DNA from: Ascochyta rabiei
Taxonomy: Eukaryota; Ascomycota; Dothideomycetes; Pleosporales; Didymellaceae
Direction of reading: 5' to 3'
DNA: 64,000 nt
Assembly: GCF_004011695.2 (NCBI RefSeq)
Contig: NC_082420.1
Location: forward strand, 1,301,001 to 1,365,000
The notes beneath the pieces are model-generated. The model was not told where the DNA came from. It worked only from the letters and a program-made list of their open reading frames with translations, and searched no databases. Of the stretch, positions 1 through 11,276 are shown piece by piece (the stretch's first letter is position 1; the number at the start of each line of letters is the position of its first letter). The translations under genes were made by a program, and so were the position numbers.

Positions 1-1969
1 GAAAGCTGTGTCCTCTGGTGATCCTGTGGGCTTCTCCACTTCAACCAGGGCGTTACATAGCGGCAGCGAAACGTCGAATTTCTCTTGCAGAGCAACTTGA
101 GGTGTGACTTCGTAGTACAGCCTCAACAGTCTTGTGATTGACTCACGCTTCAAGGTTTTTAATCCAGGCTTCTTCAATGCTAGAAAAACGGTTCTTATCG
201 TTGGGCAACGGCGGCTGAACTCTGCGACAAGACGCTGTGAAGCTTGCTCCCACTGTTTTGACGGTCGTATAGCGCTCGCCTCGTGCAGTTCCTGGGTCAT
301 GCTCCGCAGCTTCTGCAGCGCGACGATGAGTACGCGAATTGCAAACATCTGAACCAGATCTGAGCTGTGGTTCAAGCACTTTGTGAGCACCTGCTGGTTT
401 AGCGGCTGAGGCAAAACACTCTGGATCATGGCTGCAACCGGAGGTGGCTGAGTGCGATAGTTCCTCTTTACGCCCAAGTACTTGGGCACCGGAAGTTGAA
501 TGGTCTGAAACAAGAATGCAGAGTATCCTATCCAGGTAGAGGTGAGATTGGGGTCGTAGTTGAAGTCCCTGCGTTTGATGAAGTAGTCTGCGACAAGCTC
601 TGGGGAAGCCTTGAAGATCTCGATAACCAGCTTTTGGTGTGACGTGTTTGCGTATGGGCGCTGGCTTTGTATGAATTCTGACAGGATGACGTTGCGCACC
701 CGGCCTAACCTGTCGAATGTCTCTGCTGATTCAAGTCCCAGCTCGTTGCCGTTATCGGCGGCTTCGTCAAGATCGCCTTCATCGTCGTCGTGTGTGGAAG
801 GGTAGAAGCCATTTGTTGGCAACATGACGCCGTACGCTGGATCGGTGCAGACCATGCACAAAAACTCATGGGCCAGCTCATCTGGCGCTTTTTGGCCTTC
901 TGAGAGCGAGCCTTCCTCCAGGTCGTAGTTGTATAGACCAGCAATGCGTGACAACGTCTTACCGTTCAGGATGCGGCTCTTGGTCTGACGTGGAATCGTC
1001 TTGTCCTGGAATACGTGACTTGTGAAAACATCGAAGATTTCGAAAACCAGAAAAGGGGGATCGGTGGCGAGGTGATCGAACACAGCTCGTGTGACGTTGG
1101 TGTTGGACAGGATCTCGACCTTGGCGCGTTCATCCTGCAGCCTCAGATGCGTGAGCAGGTAGCGGATGGCCGTAGTCCTGACGCTCGGTTTCTTGTGCAT
1201 GTCCGCAACCGACATGCCCTTGTGCTCCTTCCACAGCGCAATGTTCCGCCCCAGTATCCTTGGCTCCAGCGTGAAGTCCTTCTTCGAGTAGACAGCTCTG
1301 GCGTGTGCGCCTTCATTGAACCTGGTGAGTTCGGTGAGCAATCTGAGAGCCGGTGAGATGACGTTTTCTTTGTTCGATGCAGCAGAGGTACTGCGGACTA
1401 GACGACGAGCAACAGAAGGCTGCAGTATGGTCTTGGCAAGTAGGGTGCCGTGTTCGCTGAGCTCGGAGTGGCTGGACAGGACCTTGAAGACGAGGGCAAG
1501 CACGGCGGTGACCTGGGCGAGGATGGCGTCGAAGTTGGTTTCAGCCGCCCAGTCCCAGGCCTGGATGAGGTTCGGCAGAAGCGTCTCGTGCTTCTCATCA
1601 TGGCTCTTGCCCTTCTGTGTGTTGAGGTATTCGCCGAGTATGGCTCGCCGGCGGGGCACGTCATGCTCGTCGGCTGGGTAGAGGATCGAGTCGAGAAAGC
1701 GCTTGAGCAAGCTGAGGCCTGATGGAGTAAGTCAGGTGAAGGTGAAGGAGAAGGCTGGTTTGCGTTTCTCTGCGCATACCGTTGCGAAACTCGGCCGTCG
1801 CGTTCTGGTCAAAGTACAGGGCCTTCTGCAGGTCGCGCGCCGAGTGCACTTCCTCGGCACCTGCGCCATTCGGGCGTGGAGACTGGCGGTCGTGGCCACC
1901 TTCGATCCTCTGGCGCTTGGTTGCGTGCGCGCTCCCCAGATCGGTCTCGAAATTCGTCCGCTTCCCCAT
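1..1969 (-). CDS. URB1: URB1/Npa1-like ribosome biogenesis protein, N-terminal part (runs off left edge)
   Basis: Large nucleolar protein of the early pre-60S particle in yeast. Exon 1 is 1969-1780, starting at a true ATG and opening MGKRTNFETDLGSAHATKRQ; the intron is 1779-1719 (GTATGC...CAG, 61 nt). Exon 2 runs from 1718 to the window edge with no stop; I checked the frame at the junction and again over bases 1-180. The spliced protein passes from ALYFDQNATAEFRNG into LSLLKRFLDSILYPADE, which is how I remember the Npa1 N-terminal domain starting. The rest reads as helical, repeat-like sequence. About 635 residues lie in the window; the yeast protein is about 1,760, so most of the gene is outside. 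No long reading frame on the other strand competes. The family name rests on recall of the N-terminal motif and overall character, not on a search. Confidence 0.75.
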
Positions 1970-2263
1970 CGCTGCCGGTATACCAGGGTGAGTGATGCGC
2001 CGGCCACTGGCATGAGCTCGAAAAGTTGCGCACGCCTCGAAATTTCGACAGGGATCATGGGCGCTAGCGGGTTATTGGCCACCCAGGTTGAGCCTACATT
2101 GTGGGGTATCCAGGTCCCTTCTACACACACACCTTTACCTGGGGTCACTGCGCTCTACATGCTTGCTTCGCCGTGTGCATCGACAATGGGGCTTCAGTAC
2201 ATGAAAAGCGTTCATTCTGAGAGGACGAGTTCAACGCCAGAGCTATGCAAATTCCAAACCACA

Positions 2264-4885
2264 TCATGGCACGTACAACCTAGAGTACGCAACTACCTTT
2301 GTCCGACAGCACACGCATGTCGTATAGTTCTTGCTTGCCAATCCCACACGACACTCGTCACAGAGCGACAGACATCCACAGGGCCACACGAGTACAGTCC
2401 TAGGCGTGAGCTGGCACACAACGCACTGAGGTCCTTCGGAGCCCATGCCCTCAGCTCCAGTGTCCCAACTACCCGCTGTACCCGAAGACCCCTGAGGAGC
2501 AGTAGCTTGCCTCTTACTGAGAATGAGATCTTCTAACAGTTGCTCCTCCTCTTCTGGTGTCATGTTGGCCGATGGTTCAAGCTGGTATCGAGACGTTGTC
2601 AGGATCCTGGCCTGGTCTTGATCGAGGGCTTTGCGGTATCGAGAGCGTGTCATAATCTGCGGGCTTTGAAGATGGCGAGACAGCAGCTGCGCTTCTTCGC
2701 GGTCCTCCTTCGACTTGGGGTCGAGAAGGCGCGAGAGGCGCGATAGGTCGATGGCGTTGTCCGCTGCCGGTGTCGCCTCTCGACTGCGCTGGTAAGAGTC
2801 CCGAGTGGGTGTTCGTTGCCCATCATCCTCGACATCCGACCAGTCGTCATGGTCGGTGGTAGCATAAGATACAACGCTTGTCGCATCGTCCTCCTGAGGC
2901 GGAACATAGTCGTTGCTAGTGTCCACATCGCCAAAGCGGCCACCATTGCGCCACCACGAGTACATGTAGTCATCGATGCGTTCGTCAGCCTCTCCTGCGT
3001 CTGGCGCGTCCAAAAAGCCTGTTTGACGAAGCCGGTTCTTGGCGAACGCTTCCGCGTCGAACTGAGCGTCAAGACGTACGCGGGTTCGGTCGTCTAGTGT
3101 CAGCCACGAGTCTACTGATGCTGCGCTGCGCTGTCTGTCCTTGTGCAATGACGAAGAAGTTCGCGACTCTTTGACCGGACGAGGACCAGCAAAGCGCCTG
3201 AGCCACCTTGGACGGTATCCCACCCTTAGCCTCTGCAACATTGCGATAGTCAGTCTAGCATGGATAAGCATGAGCAACCTCGCGATACCCCTGAAGAATT
3301 GCCAGGTAAGATAAAAGCGTCCTCTTCTTTGCTGAAGCCCAACTGGATCGCCATGCGACGCCGCACTGGCGGCCATGGGCGCAGCGTTCGCGCTTCGTGT
3401 CTTCCGCTCTCGTGCATAACCAGATGCAGTAGCTTCGACTGAGCCATGGTTGTTTACTTCGTCTTCGATCTCGACGCCCGCAGCTAGAGACTCTCCCTTC
3501 AGCTCCTCGGGTATGTTCGTCAGGGTTTGCCTGAATTGACGTCGGCGATCGAGTACTTCCTTCAATCTCTTCTTCTCAAGAAAAGTCATAGAATGGACGT
3601 TGATTCGAATGCCTTCGTTGAGAAACACGGCCTCACTCGCAGCAGTTAGAACCGTAAAGCCGACTTTGAGGATTGCGGTATAGAAGTCCTCGTGCCAGCT
3701 TATCGTAAGCGGCGCTATCGATGACAGGTGTATGTTGGCATGCAGATTGTTGTAGGCAACTTCAAATCGTTCTCTCCAAGTCATCGTCTCTGGTTGACCC
3801 GGTGGAGGAGCCAGCACGGTAACAAAGAAGGCCAGGATATAGATCAGCCCACAGGTGGCGACGCCAATCATGATCAGCAGATGAGGAATGAACCCGATGA
3901 TACAAACAGTGGGGAATCGTAGCAGACCGACTGGGTTGTCAGACTCCGCGACAGCTTCCGTCAGTCGCACGAAGCTCCAGATAAAAGTGGCCATGTAGGC
4001 TACGCCCCACACGGCAGTCGTCACCAAACGGTATCGGGAGCGAACTCCAGCAATGGCCAACAAATTGCTAGTGAAATGGCTGACACTGGAGATGAGCGAT
4101 AATAGGAGAACCTCGGGAGGTACGTTTGCGATTCTGTTGAGCCCGGAACGCGAGACCGAGACGAAAGTTCGATTCGGCACCAGAACATTCTTCGGCTGGT
4201 TGAAACGCGTAGGGTTGACAGTCAAAGGCTTGGTGACAACAGCCTCGGCTTCAGCGAAGGCCAGGGAATGCTCAAAGATTGCCATGCCAACCTCCTGGAC
4301 AGGGGGACGACCTTGAAGAGCGCAAGACAACGTGTCAACGAACTGGCCAAAGCCCAATGACATGAATAGGGGCCAAAGCAGAGCGAGTGATCCATTGCTC
4401 CGCGTAGTGTCGGCAGCAGCAGGGAGCATGCCAACAGCTCGACACGAGTCTGTGGTACGCTCCCAGAACAGGAAGCTGGAAGCAGCGCGGTGTAGATAGC
4501 CTTCTGCTTCACTGAAGTCTGTGCTCAGGTACCTTCCTGCAGACCCATATTGCATCTCTGACCAGTCTGGGGACGTCTGACATCGTATAGCGCGAACCAT
4601 GTTGAGGTTCTGCAGGGCAAACAGGACAAGAGGGGCGATGTAGATGGCGAGGCGTACGTGGAAGCGGTCGAAGGAGAGCGGGACGCGGCTAGAGGCGTAG
4701 AACTGGGTCCTGTTGAGGAGGATGGCCTGCAGGAGCAAGTCAGTGTAGGTTGAGTGCGGTGTGGCAGTGAACACACGATAGCAAACGTCGCAATGGCCCA
4801 CTTGGATGTCATGTAGCTGAAGAAGCTGGCCACGTTCTTGAATGCCTGGAACATGCTGATGTCATCCTGCGACCCAGACGCTGAT

Positions 4886-4917
<32 letters not shown>

Positions 4918-5130
4918 TACCGACTCCTGCACGAATCTGCTCGAGACAGTCGCGGCGGTAGCGTTGGTGGCATTCACCATGGTCGGCTCGGCAATGACGC
5001 TGCCACCGGAGCGCATCATGTCACCGAGCGAGCTGGCCTTGTCGAAGAGGCGCGGCAAGGCCATGAGAAGATCCGCTGGTGACGGCAGGAAGGAAGTCAT
5101 GTTGGCGAACGCGCCTGGGGTTGGATCCAT
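2264..5130 (-). CDS. Multi-pass membrane RING-type E3 ligase, Asi1/Asi3-like
   Basis: Two exons, 5130-4777 and 4726-2264, with a 50-nt intron (GTGTGT...CTCCTGCAG, phase 0), give about 938 aa. The chosen ATG is at 5130; the frame is open further upstream but without another ATG. The N-terminus is Ala/Ser rich with a poly-Ala run. Five or more hydrophobic segments follow, including one across the splice (WAIATFAIAILLNRTQFY) and a pair near VCIIGFIPHLLIMIGVATCG. A long polar, acidic linker leads to a C-terminal RING at about 886-938: CVVC, then WPCGCLSLCDEC, then CVCCR. A Cys replaces the usual His in the middle of the RING, as in yeast Asi1/Asi3, which act in inner-nuclear-membrane protein degradation. 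Membrane topology plus a RING at the very C-terminus fits that group; a role at the nuclear envelope is inference. Confidence 0.8.
4886..4918. repeat. GCC triplet tract coding for poly-alanine
   Basis: About eleven Ala codons in a row, mostly GCC, in exon 1 of the RING-ligase gene. It is in frame and therefore a length-variable protein tract. Confidence 0.9.
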
Positions 5131-5876
5131 GGCGGTCCCAACTGCCACGGGGTTCTGCGCAGCCGCGCTGTAGGGGATGGAGCGAGGTGGGTGAAGGGAG
5201 GATCCTAGCAAGCCGAGCGCATGGCGGGTGCCAATCTAGACCGACCACCGAAGAAGACCTGGAGGGCGTCAAGCATGTGCGTTGCAGTTGGTCGTGTGTC
5301 GTGTGTCGTGTGAGAGACTAGAGTAGGCTGTCATGCGGAGGGAGGGCAGCAGCGACCGGACCAAACGCCGCGGTTGCTGCTCAGTCCCATGGCCCCACAT
5401 CTCACCTGCACCGGACATGCACCACCAGCCTTCAGCCACACATGCCACCCAGCATGGACTTCCTTCAGCGCGCTTGTGGAAGGCTCTGTAGAGCAATGAC
5501 AATGGCAATGCCCTGTGCAGGGGGACTTGTGCACACTGTCACCTGATCCACTTCCATCCTCACTGGACATGATCCCTTGCATAGCATGCGTCCTGTTTCT
5601 GTTTCTGCCATGGAATGCTTCTTGCTTCCTTAAGTACTCGGCCCACCCTTTCACCCTTTCACCCTTTCACCATATTCTTGATTCTGTCTTGCCAGCTCCT
5701 CACCGTCCCGACACTGTCTTTTCTGATCCAGCACTTTGTACCTGCTCCACCCACGCGTCTGGAAAACGTCCTTCATTTTGATTCCTGTCGTTCTTTTTGT
5801 CCTCGTCCCTTAATCCTGACTAACCCTAGCACCCATTGTTGCCGCCTTTGTCTGACTCATCTCGCCCACGGCGACG
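5131..5876. other. Intergenic, divergent promoter region
   Basis: Lies between the divergently transcribed RING-ligase and WSC genes. It holds a short direct repeat of ACCCTTTC (three copies, 5645-5670) and pyrimidine-rich stretches near the WSC start. I see no further gene. Confidence 0.6.
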
Positions 5877-6749
5877 ATGAAAGCCTTTGGCTATCTGATA
5901 GCTACTGCACCACTGCTCCACGGCACGCTGTCGCAGATTCTTCCCTTGAAGCAGCCTGCCCCTAACAGCGCTTTGGGCAACGGATGGCGATACAAGGGCT
6001 GTTACAGGTACGCTGCCCTCCACCCCATCGCAGTCTTCCCCTGCTCACACACATCAGCGATATCGCAATTGGCCTACCCCTCCCCCACGCTTTGGGCAGT
6101 GGTTCTTTCATGACCCAAACTCCCAACGGTGGCGTATCTTGCACAGCCTATTGTCAAGGCCTCGGTTACGCCTATGCCGGTACAAACGATGACCAGTGTT
6201 GTACGTCTATTGGAACTTGAGCGCTAGCTTGGTCGCTGCTGACCAAGTCTTAGGGTGCGACAGCGGCATCAATCGCAGTTTCTCACTTACTTCCGGCATC
6301 CTGTCTCCGATCGGCAATGCCGCTTGTCAGACAGGCTGTCGAGGAAACACAGGCGAAGCTTGTGGAAGCGTCAACACTTTCATCTCCATATACCAGTATA
6401 CTGTAAGTGGATTTCTTAGAAATGCCTGTGTGCTTGCTTTCTTGTTGCTCTGCTTCTTGTACCTGTTTGAAGGAAGCGTGGAGCGACCGAGCGCTCGGCG
6501 GAGGATGAATGTGGAAAAGGAACGGGTCAAAGAGGCGGAACATGCGGGAAGGGGGACTGGCACGGGGCGGTTGCTGGAGGCCCTTATGTCGAGCCCCCAG
6601 CTACTCGACCCCCCAGCCCTGTTCTCAGCATCCAATACACCTCAAATACTCCAAACTCAACCGAATCTCCACAAAAGGCGTTGCATACCAATCCGTCCAA
6701 GCGGGTGGCTTTCGTGATTCCTCGTCACGTTTCGCTCGGGTCTACTTGA
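5877..6749 (+). CDS. Secreted WSC-domain protein
   Basis: Signal peptide from residue 1 (MKAFGYLIATAPLLHGTLSQ), then a WSC domain, a Cys-rich fold linked to carbohydrate binding at the cell wall. Exons 5877-6007, 6058-6200 and 6254-6402 join with two introns of 50 and 53 nt and keep the WSC pattern: GWRYKGCYS, SCTAYCQGLGYAYAG, DQCWCD, CQTGCRGNTGEACGS. After YQYT there is a strong GTAAGT donor at 6403. The last exon is less certain: an acceptor at 6551 has the right phase and gives a Pro/Ser/Thr-rich tail (VAGGPYVEPPATRPPSPVLS) ending at 6749, about 206 aa in total, but the acceptor lacks a clear pyrimidine tract. No glyoxal-oxidase or membrane segment follows. The domain call is firm; the 3' end is tentative. 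Confidence 0.75.
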
Positions 6750-6872
6750 TATCCTCCCTCTCCACCGCACGAGCAAAACCAATCTCCCCACCCCGCCAGC
6801 GTCACTTTGCTAAACTCGTGACCTTCCACACCAGGAACATCCCGCTCTTCACTCCCATTTTCGACAACAAGC

Positions 6873-7188
6873 ACATGGCATCCTCTTTAACTTGCCTTCT
6901 TGCTGTTGTGCTAACACAGACACGTGCTACAATTACATTAAACTAAGCTTCTTAAGTCCCTACTCCTTTCTATCTCCTATGGACTTGTCTTAGCAAAAGA
7001 CCCTAGGTACATCTTTTCTAGTCTTTAGTCCTGTTTTAATATTAAGTACATAGCACCCTCTTTAACTTACCTTTCTTACTGTTGTGCTAATACAGACATG
7101 TGCTATAATTGTATTAAACTAAGCTTCTTTAATCCCTAATCTCTTCTATATCTCCTCTAGACTTATCTCAGTAAAAGACCCTGGGTAC
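6873..7188. repeat. Two ~140-bp direct repeats, RIP-like divergence
   Basis: Copy 1 (about 6873-7010) and copy 2 (about 7048-7188) align over their whole length at an offset near 175 nt. Many differences are transitions, including CACAGACACGTG versus TACAGACATGTG. The shared strings TTAAACTAAGCTTCTT and AAAAGACCCT anchor the alignment. The region is AT-rich, has no convincing gene, and lies between the WSC gene and the GH2 gene. It looks like a relict of a duplicated mobile sequence. Confidence 0.75.
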
Positions 7189-7480
7189 TTAAGAGGTAAC
7201 TGTTTTAATGAGGTTTGTTTTCCGTTCGTGTAGTCATAGATTAAAATTGTAAACGGAGTCGGTTGCGTTGTGCACGTTGAGAAGAAGACAGTCTCGAGCC
7301 GTGAGATGACTTGACTTTGCAGCAACGGTGTTTTCGTTGGCATCAAAGAAGCGATTTGCGCATAATGGTTGGGCATTGCAGTCCTGAAGACTTGACCACG
7401 TGTTCTGTGAACTACAGCCTTGTCTACCGACAAGTACTGCTCCAGTTGGCGATAGCGTGACTGCTGGCTCGTACGACTAT

Positions 7481-9523
7481 CTAAGGCGTGTGCATCTGAT
7501 AGCACTTCTCCCTGATGTCTTCCACAATCTGCTTCACCGCGTCTACGTCAAGCTTGGGCTTTCGGTCTGGTGTGTAAAGACCATTGACTTCCTGCTCAAT
7601 GTCCGTGAGCTGCGTATACACAAAGCCGCCAATCAATCCCGGATCCGCAATACCCGTCATCATCTTCTCGATCCTCTTAAGTAGGTCTTTGGGATCTGTC
7701 GCCGTGGTGTAGCCCCAGTCCCGCTGATCGCTCGAAGCAGCCGTATCTCTCGCGATGTTGATGCCACCAAACTCGGTGCATATCACTGGCGCTTCTTCCT
7801 TGTGTGAGGATCCGGGAGTATTTCCAATTGCTGAGACAAACATGGGGCGATCTGCCTTGGGTGAGAGGATGCCTTCCAAGCTGGCGCATGTCTTCGTCAA
7901 CGCGTCGCCATCGGAGTAGTCGTGGAAGGTCGTTAGATCGGTCTGCACATGTTCCCAGCCGCAGTTGTCGTTGATAGGTCGTGTTGGATCCAGAGCTTTG
8001 GTCGCATAGTACAGACTCTTGATGTGATCTCTGTGCGTCTGGTTATTGGCCAAATCTGTGTACGCCCAGCTCTCGTTCACCGGTGTCCACGCTACTACAC
8101 ACGGATGGTTGATATCCCGCAGAACAGCTTCTCGCCATTCCTGATCAAAACGTTCGACATACTCAGCGCTGAAGGCGTACGCATTTGCCATCTCACCCCA
8201 GACAAGGAAGCCAAGGCGATCCGCCCAGTAGTGGAACACGGGGTCTTCAACCTTTTGGTGCTTGCGGCAGCCGTTGAAGCCCATATCCTGTGCTAGTTCA
8301 ATGTCGGTCTTGAGGGCTTCAGACGAAGGCGGTGTCATGAAAGTATCAGGCCAGTAACCTTGGTCAAGGAAGAGCGCTTGGAAGTGTGGTTTGTCGTTGA
8401 TCCGGAACATTCCCTTATCCCATGACAAGGAGCGCATACCTGTAGATGTGTGGATCGTGTCAACAAGCGTCGTTGTACCATCATAGAGGCGAATAGCGAT
8501 GTCGTATAGAGAAGGGTCGTCTGGCGACCAAAGAACGACACCATCTCGCACGTCGTCGAATGCCTCAACAAGCGACTCCCCAAGTTTGCTTTTGGCGTCC
8601 TCGGAAAGCACCACGCTCGCATCTAGGGAGACAAGACTGGCCTCCCGTGGTAGCTCGGTCTTCTCTGTTGTGCTCACATGAGTGCCTTTGAGGCTGACTT
8701 CAAGCTCGACGCTGTAACGATGACCGGCTGGTCTGCCCAGGATCTTAATGCTAGCATGTAGCTTGCCCGATTCAATATCGTTGCTCCTTATGACAGTTCC
8801 ATGACTGCTGTCCCCAATGCGCACAAATGGAACGGCTTCGAGCCAAACGTTCTGCCAGATGCCGCCACTAGGCGTGTAGAAGATGCTCTCAGGCTGTGCG
8901 CCCCAGTACTGCTTGCCTCTTGGTTGGGTCAGATCATAGGCCGAGTCGTACACGCGCAAGGTAAGCCTCTGAGTGCGCTCCTTTGCGAATGCATCTGTGA
9001 TGTCTATGTCAAAGGGAACGTGTCCACCACGATGGCCGCCAACGAAATGACCGCCAACCCAGACCTTAGCTTCGTGATCAACAGCACCGAACCTGACAAG
9101 TACACGGTAGCCGGCTTGTCTGTTCTGCTCAGATCGTGGGTCAGAGATGTCCCTCTCGTACCAGAACACCTCGTGCACACCCTTCTCCTCGATCCCAGAT
9201 GCGGGGCACTGGAACACGTAAGGTACCTGTATATCGCGCTTCTTATGCGTGCTGACGTCTGCTTTCTTGTGTTTGTTGTTTTGTATGAGCTCCTGAGTGC
9301 CTGCAGCGATCTTGGCCGTGATGGTTTGGGCTTCATCGTTGGATGACTTCGAGTTGGAGTTCTCGGAGGTGGAATTCAAGGCAACTTCTTCTGGGAGACC
9401 TTCAAGATGCCAACCTTGCACCAAGCCAACATCGTCGTCGTCGAATAAGAATGACCACGGCCCATTCAACGACTTCCAATTGAGCTCATCACGAACGAAG
9501 TCAGGTCGAGGATAGTCGCTCAT
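7481..9523 (-). CDS. Glycoside hydrolase family 2 protein
   Basis: Intronless, 680 aa, true ATG at 9523. The order is a jelly-roll sugar-binding domain (about 5-235), an immunoglobulin-like domain (about 240-365) and a TIM barrel (about 370-680). The family 2 acid/base is E484 in VVAWTPVNESW and the nucleophile is E584 in ICTEFGG. Family members cleave beta-galactosides, beta-glucuronides or beta-mannosides; the sequence alone does not decide which. There is no signal peptide, so an intracellular or unconventionally secreted enzyme is likely. A polar insert at about 48-95 (Asn/Ser/Lys-rich) interrupts the first domain. It is followed by the RIP-like repeats on its 3' side. Confidence 0.9.
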   Translation of the reverse strand: MSDYPRPDFVRDELNWKSLNGPWSFLFDDDDVGLVQGWHLEGLPEEVALNSTSENSNSKSSNDEAQTITAKIAAGTQELIQNNKHKKADVSTHKKRDIQVPYVFQCPASGIEEKGVHEVFWYERDISDPRSEQNRQAGYRVLVRFGAVDHEAKVWVGGHFVGGHRGGHVPFDIDITDAFAKERTQRLTLRVYDSAYDLTQPRGKQYWGAQPESIFYTPSGGIWQNVWLEAVPFVRIGDSSHGTVIRSNDIESGKLHASIKILGRPAGHRYSVELEVSLKGTHVSTTEKTELPREASLVSLDASVVLSEDAKSKLGESLVEAFDDVRDGVVLWSPDDPSLYDIAIRLYDGTTTLVDTIHTSTGMRSLSWDKGMFRINDKPHFQALFLDQGYWPDTFMTPPSSEALKTDIELAQDMGFNGCRKHQKVEDPVFHYWADRLGFLVWGEMANAYAFSAEYVERFDQEWREAVLRDINHPCVVAWTPVNESWAYTDLANNQTHRDHIKSLYYATKALDPTRPINDNCGWEHVQTDLTTFHDYSDGDALTKTCASLEGILSPKADRPMFVSAIGNTPGSSHKEEAPVICTEFGGINIARDTAASSDQRDWGYTTATDPKDLLKRIEKMMTGIADPGLIGGFVYTQLTDIEQEVNGLYTPDRKPKLDVDAVKQIVEDIREKCYQMHTP

Positions 9524-10116
9524 GACGGTTGTTGTGCGGTCTGGAGTGTGAAAAGAGGGTTACAGATGATGTTGTTGTACGGATTGTGATTGGTATTGTC
9601 GCGAAGATCTGATGAGACAGTTGTCGTTCACTCAAAATTTGAATGCACGTGAGGGTCCTTTGAGATGCATGAAATGTGGAGGTGTGGGGAAATACACTGG
9701 GCCAAAGATGCGCTAAAACGTCGCTCGCCGTTGTCATCACCTGCATTTCCGCAAAGCTTTGAAACTCTGTCAGTGATAACCAATGTCAGCCAATTATTGA
9801 GATGCAAGGCGGGAGCTTCAGGGAGAGCTGGAAGTATATTTATCCGTTGCTCACAAAAATTGTGAAGATTGCTTTGCTAGAGGTTATCGACGGCTTCATT
9901 GAACTATCTCACTGTCTTGTCTCTTTATTGATGAGGTAATCCCTATCTCAGTATTTTCATATGCCAGTCTCTACCTAACGGACATGCCAGTCTATCCTGT
10001 TCAGATGCTGCCGAAGCTGTCCACACGATCCGGCGGCTCATGTTTGGCGTACCCATCCTCCTGGTTCCATCTGTTCGTAATACCTATCGACTTCCACCTC
10101 AATATTCAGTTTGACC
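9524..10116. other. Intergenic
   Basis: Upstream region of the GH2 gene and 3' flank of the coiled-coil orphan. No gene, tRNA or clear repeat seen. Confidence 0.5.
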
Positions 10117-11276
10117 CTAGAATAAGCCTTTGACTCTTTGCTTGAAACCGCACAGTTCTTGTATCTCCGCTTCGAGTTCTTTGAACTTTTGCTCCTGTGC
10201 CTTGTTTGACCTACCCATCGTCCGCTCCAAAGCTTTATTCCTGCCTCGGAGCGACAATATTTTGTTGCTCAGATTCACGTTCTTAGTCTCCAGTGATTTT
10301 TCCGTATCTCTGCTCCTTTCTAGAGTGTCGCAAGCACCGTCCCAGTCGTTCGATTTCAACTTTGGATGCATCGCTATCGGCATTGGCATTTTACGGATGC
10401 GCTCGACAAGATTTTGATACTCAATGAACTGGAAACAGTCAGCAGTTTCACATTACCAACAAGGAGGATGATAAAAACATACATGCTCGTCTTGCCGAGG
10501 TTTTTTGCTTGGTCCTACCATTCCAGAAGTTAGTACGCATTTGCGAAACTGCTGCTCTTCACCACGCTTACTTTCGGAGCACGAACCATCCTCGTCTGCA
10601 GACTTGCTCTGACTTTCGGTGTATGATGCAGATCTGCGTCTCTTGATGACTTCACCAACCTCTGCGGACCTACGAGGTGCAGAGTTCTGATCGAGTGACC
10701 TGTTCAGCATGGTCGCGTACGGTCTGGCTGTTGATGCTGGTAAGGAAATCATTATAGGAGGAGAACGGCTAGGTCGCTTGGTCTGCGACATCGTAAACGC
10801 CTCATATACACTGCAAGCCTTCTTGAAGTCTTGGAGCCACTCGCTGGTTATGTTGATGTGTTGAACGAAGCCCTTTTCGAGGTAGTGGAACCCCAGGACG
10901 CCGCTGGCGATGGCCACCCACCAATTTTGCTCTTCGTCGTTTCGTATCTTCGCTATACGCGCAGAGGGATCTTGTAACTCTACCTCTGAACATGCTTCGG
11001 TGAGGTCTGTCATGTTGTTCAGGCAGTATCCGAGACGATGTATGCCCAAACGCGACGACGCGAATTGAGATGATCCGATAAAAGGCTTTTGTGACCCACC
11101 AAGATGCATCTTCTAATCTTGCTAGCTTCTCCATCGCTGTCAGTCTCAACAGAGTCGGCAGGAATAGTGGTGGCGCGTGGGAGATAGCGAAAGTCAGCCT
11201 CGAATGTGTTGTCCTTGGAAATTGCAGTGATAAGGTCAGGAAGTGTGTAGCGTTGACGAAGTCGCACTGTAGTCAT
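10117..11276 (-). CDS. Orphan protein with C-terminal coiled coil
   Basis: Three exons: 11276-11096, 11006-10483 and 10428-10117, about 338 aa. The 54-nt intron 2 (GTATGT...TTTCCAG) is well supported and joins DEH to FIEYQNLVERIRK. Intron 1 (11095-11007, GTCACA...CATGACAG) is weaker: it is the join I found that keeps both flanking frames open, but its donor is poor, so a frameshift or another start is possible. The N-terminal part (DLITAISKDNTFEADF...DEEQNWWVAIASGVLGFHYL) is globular, the middle is Ser/Arg-rich, and the last 80 residues form a charged heptad-like helix (KFKELEAEIQELCGFKQRV). I recognise no family. No signal peptide or membrane segment. Confidence 0.55.
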
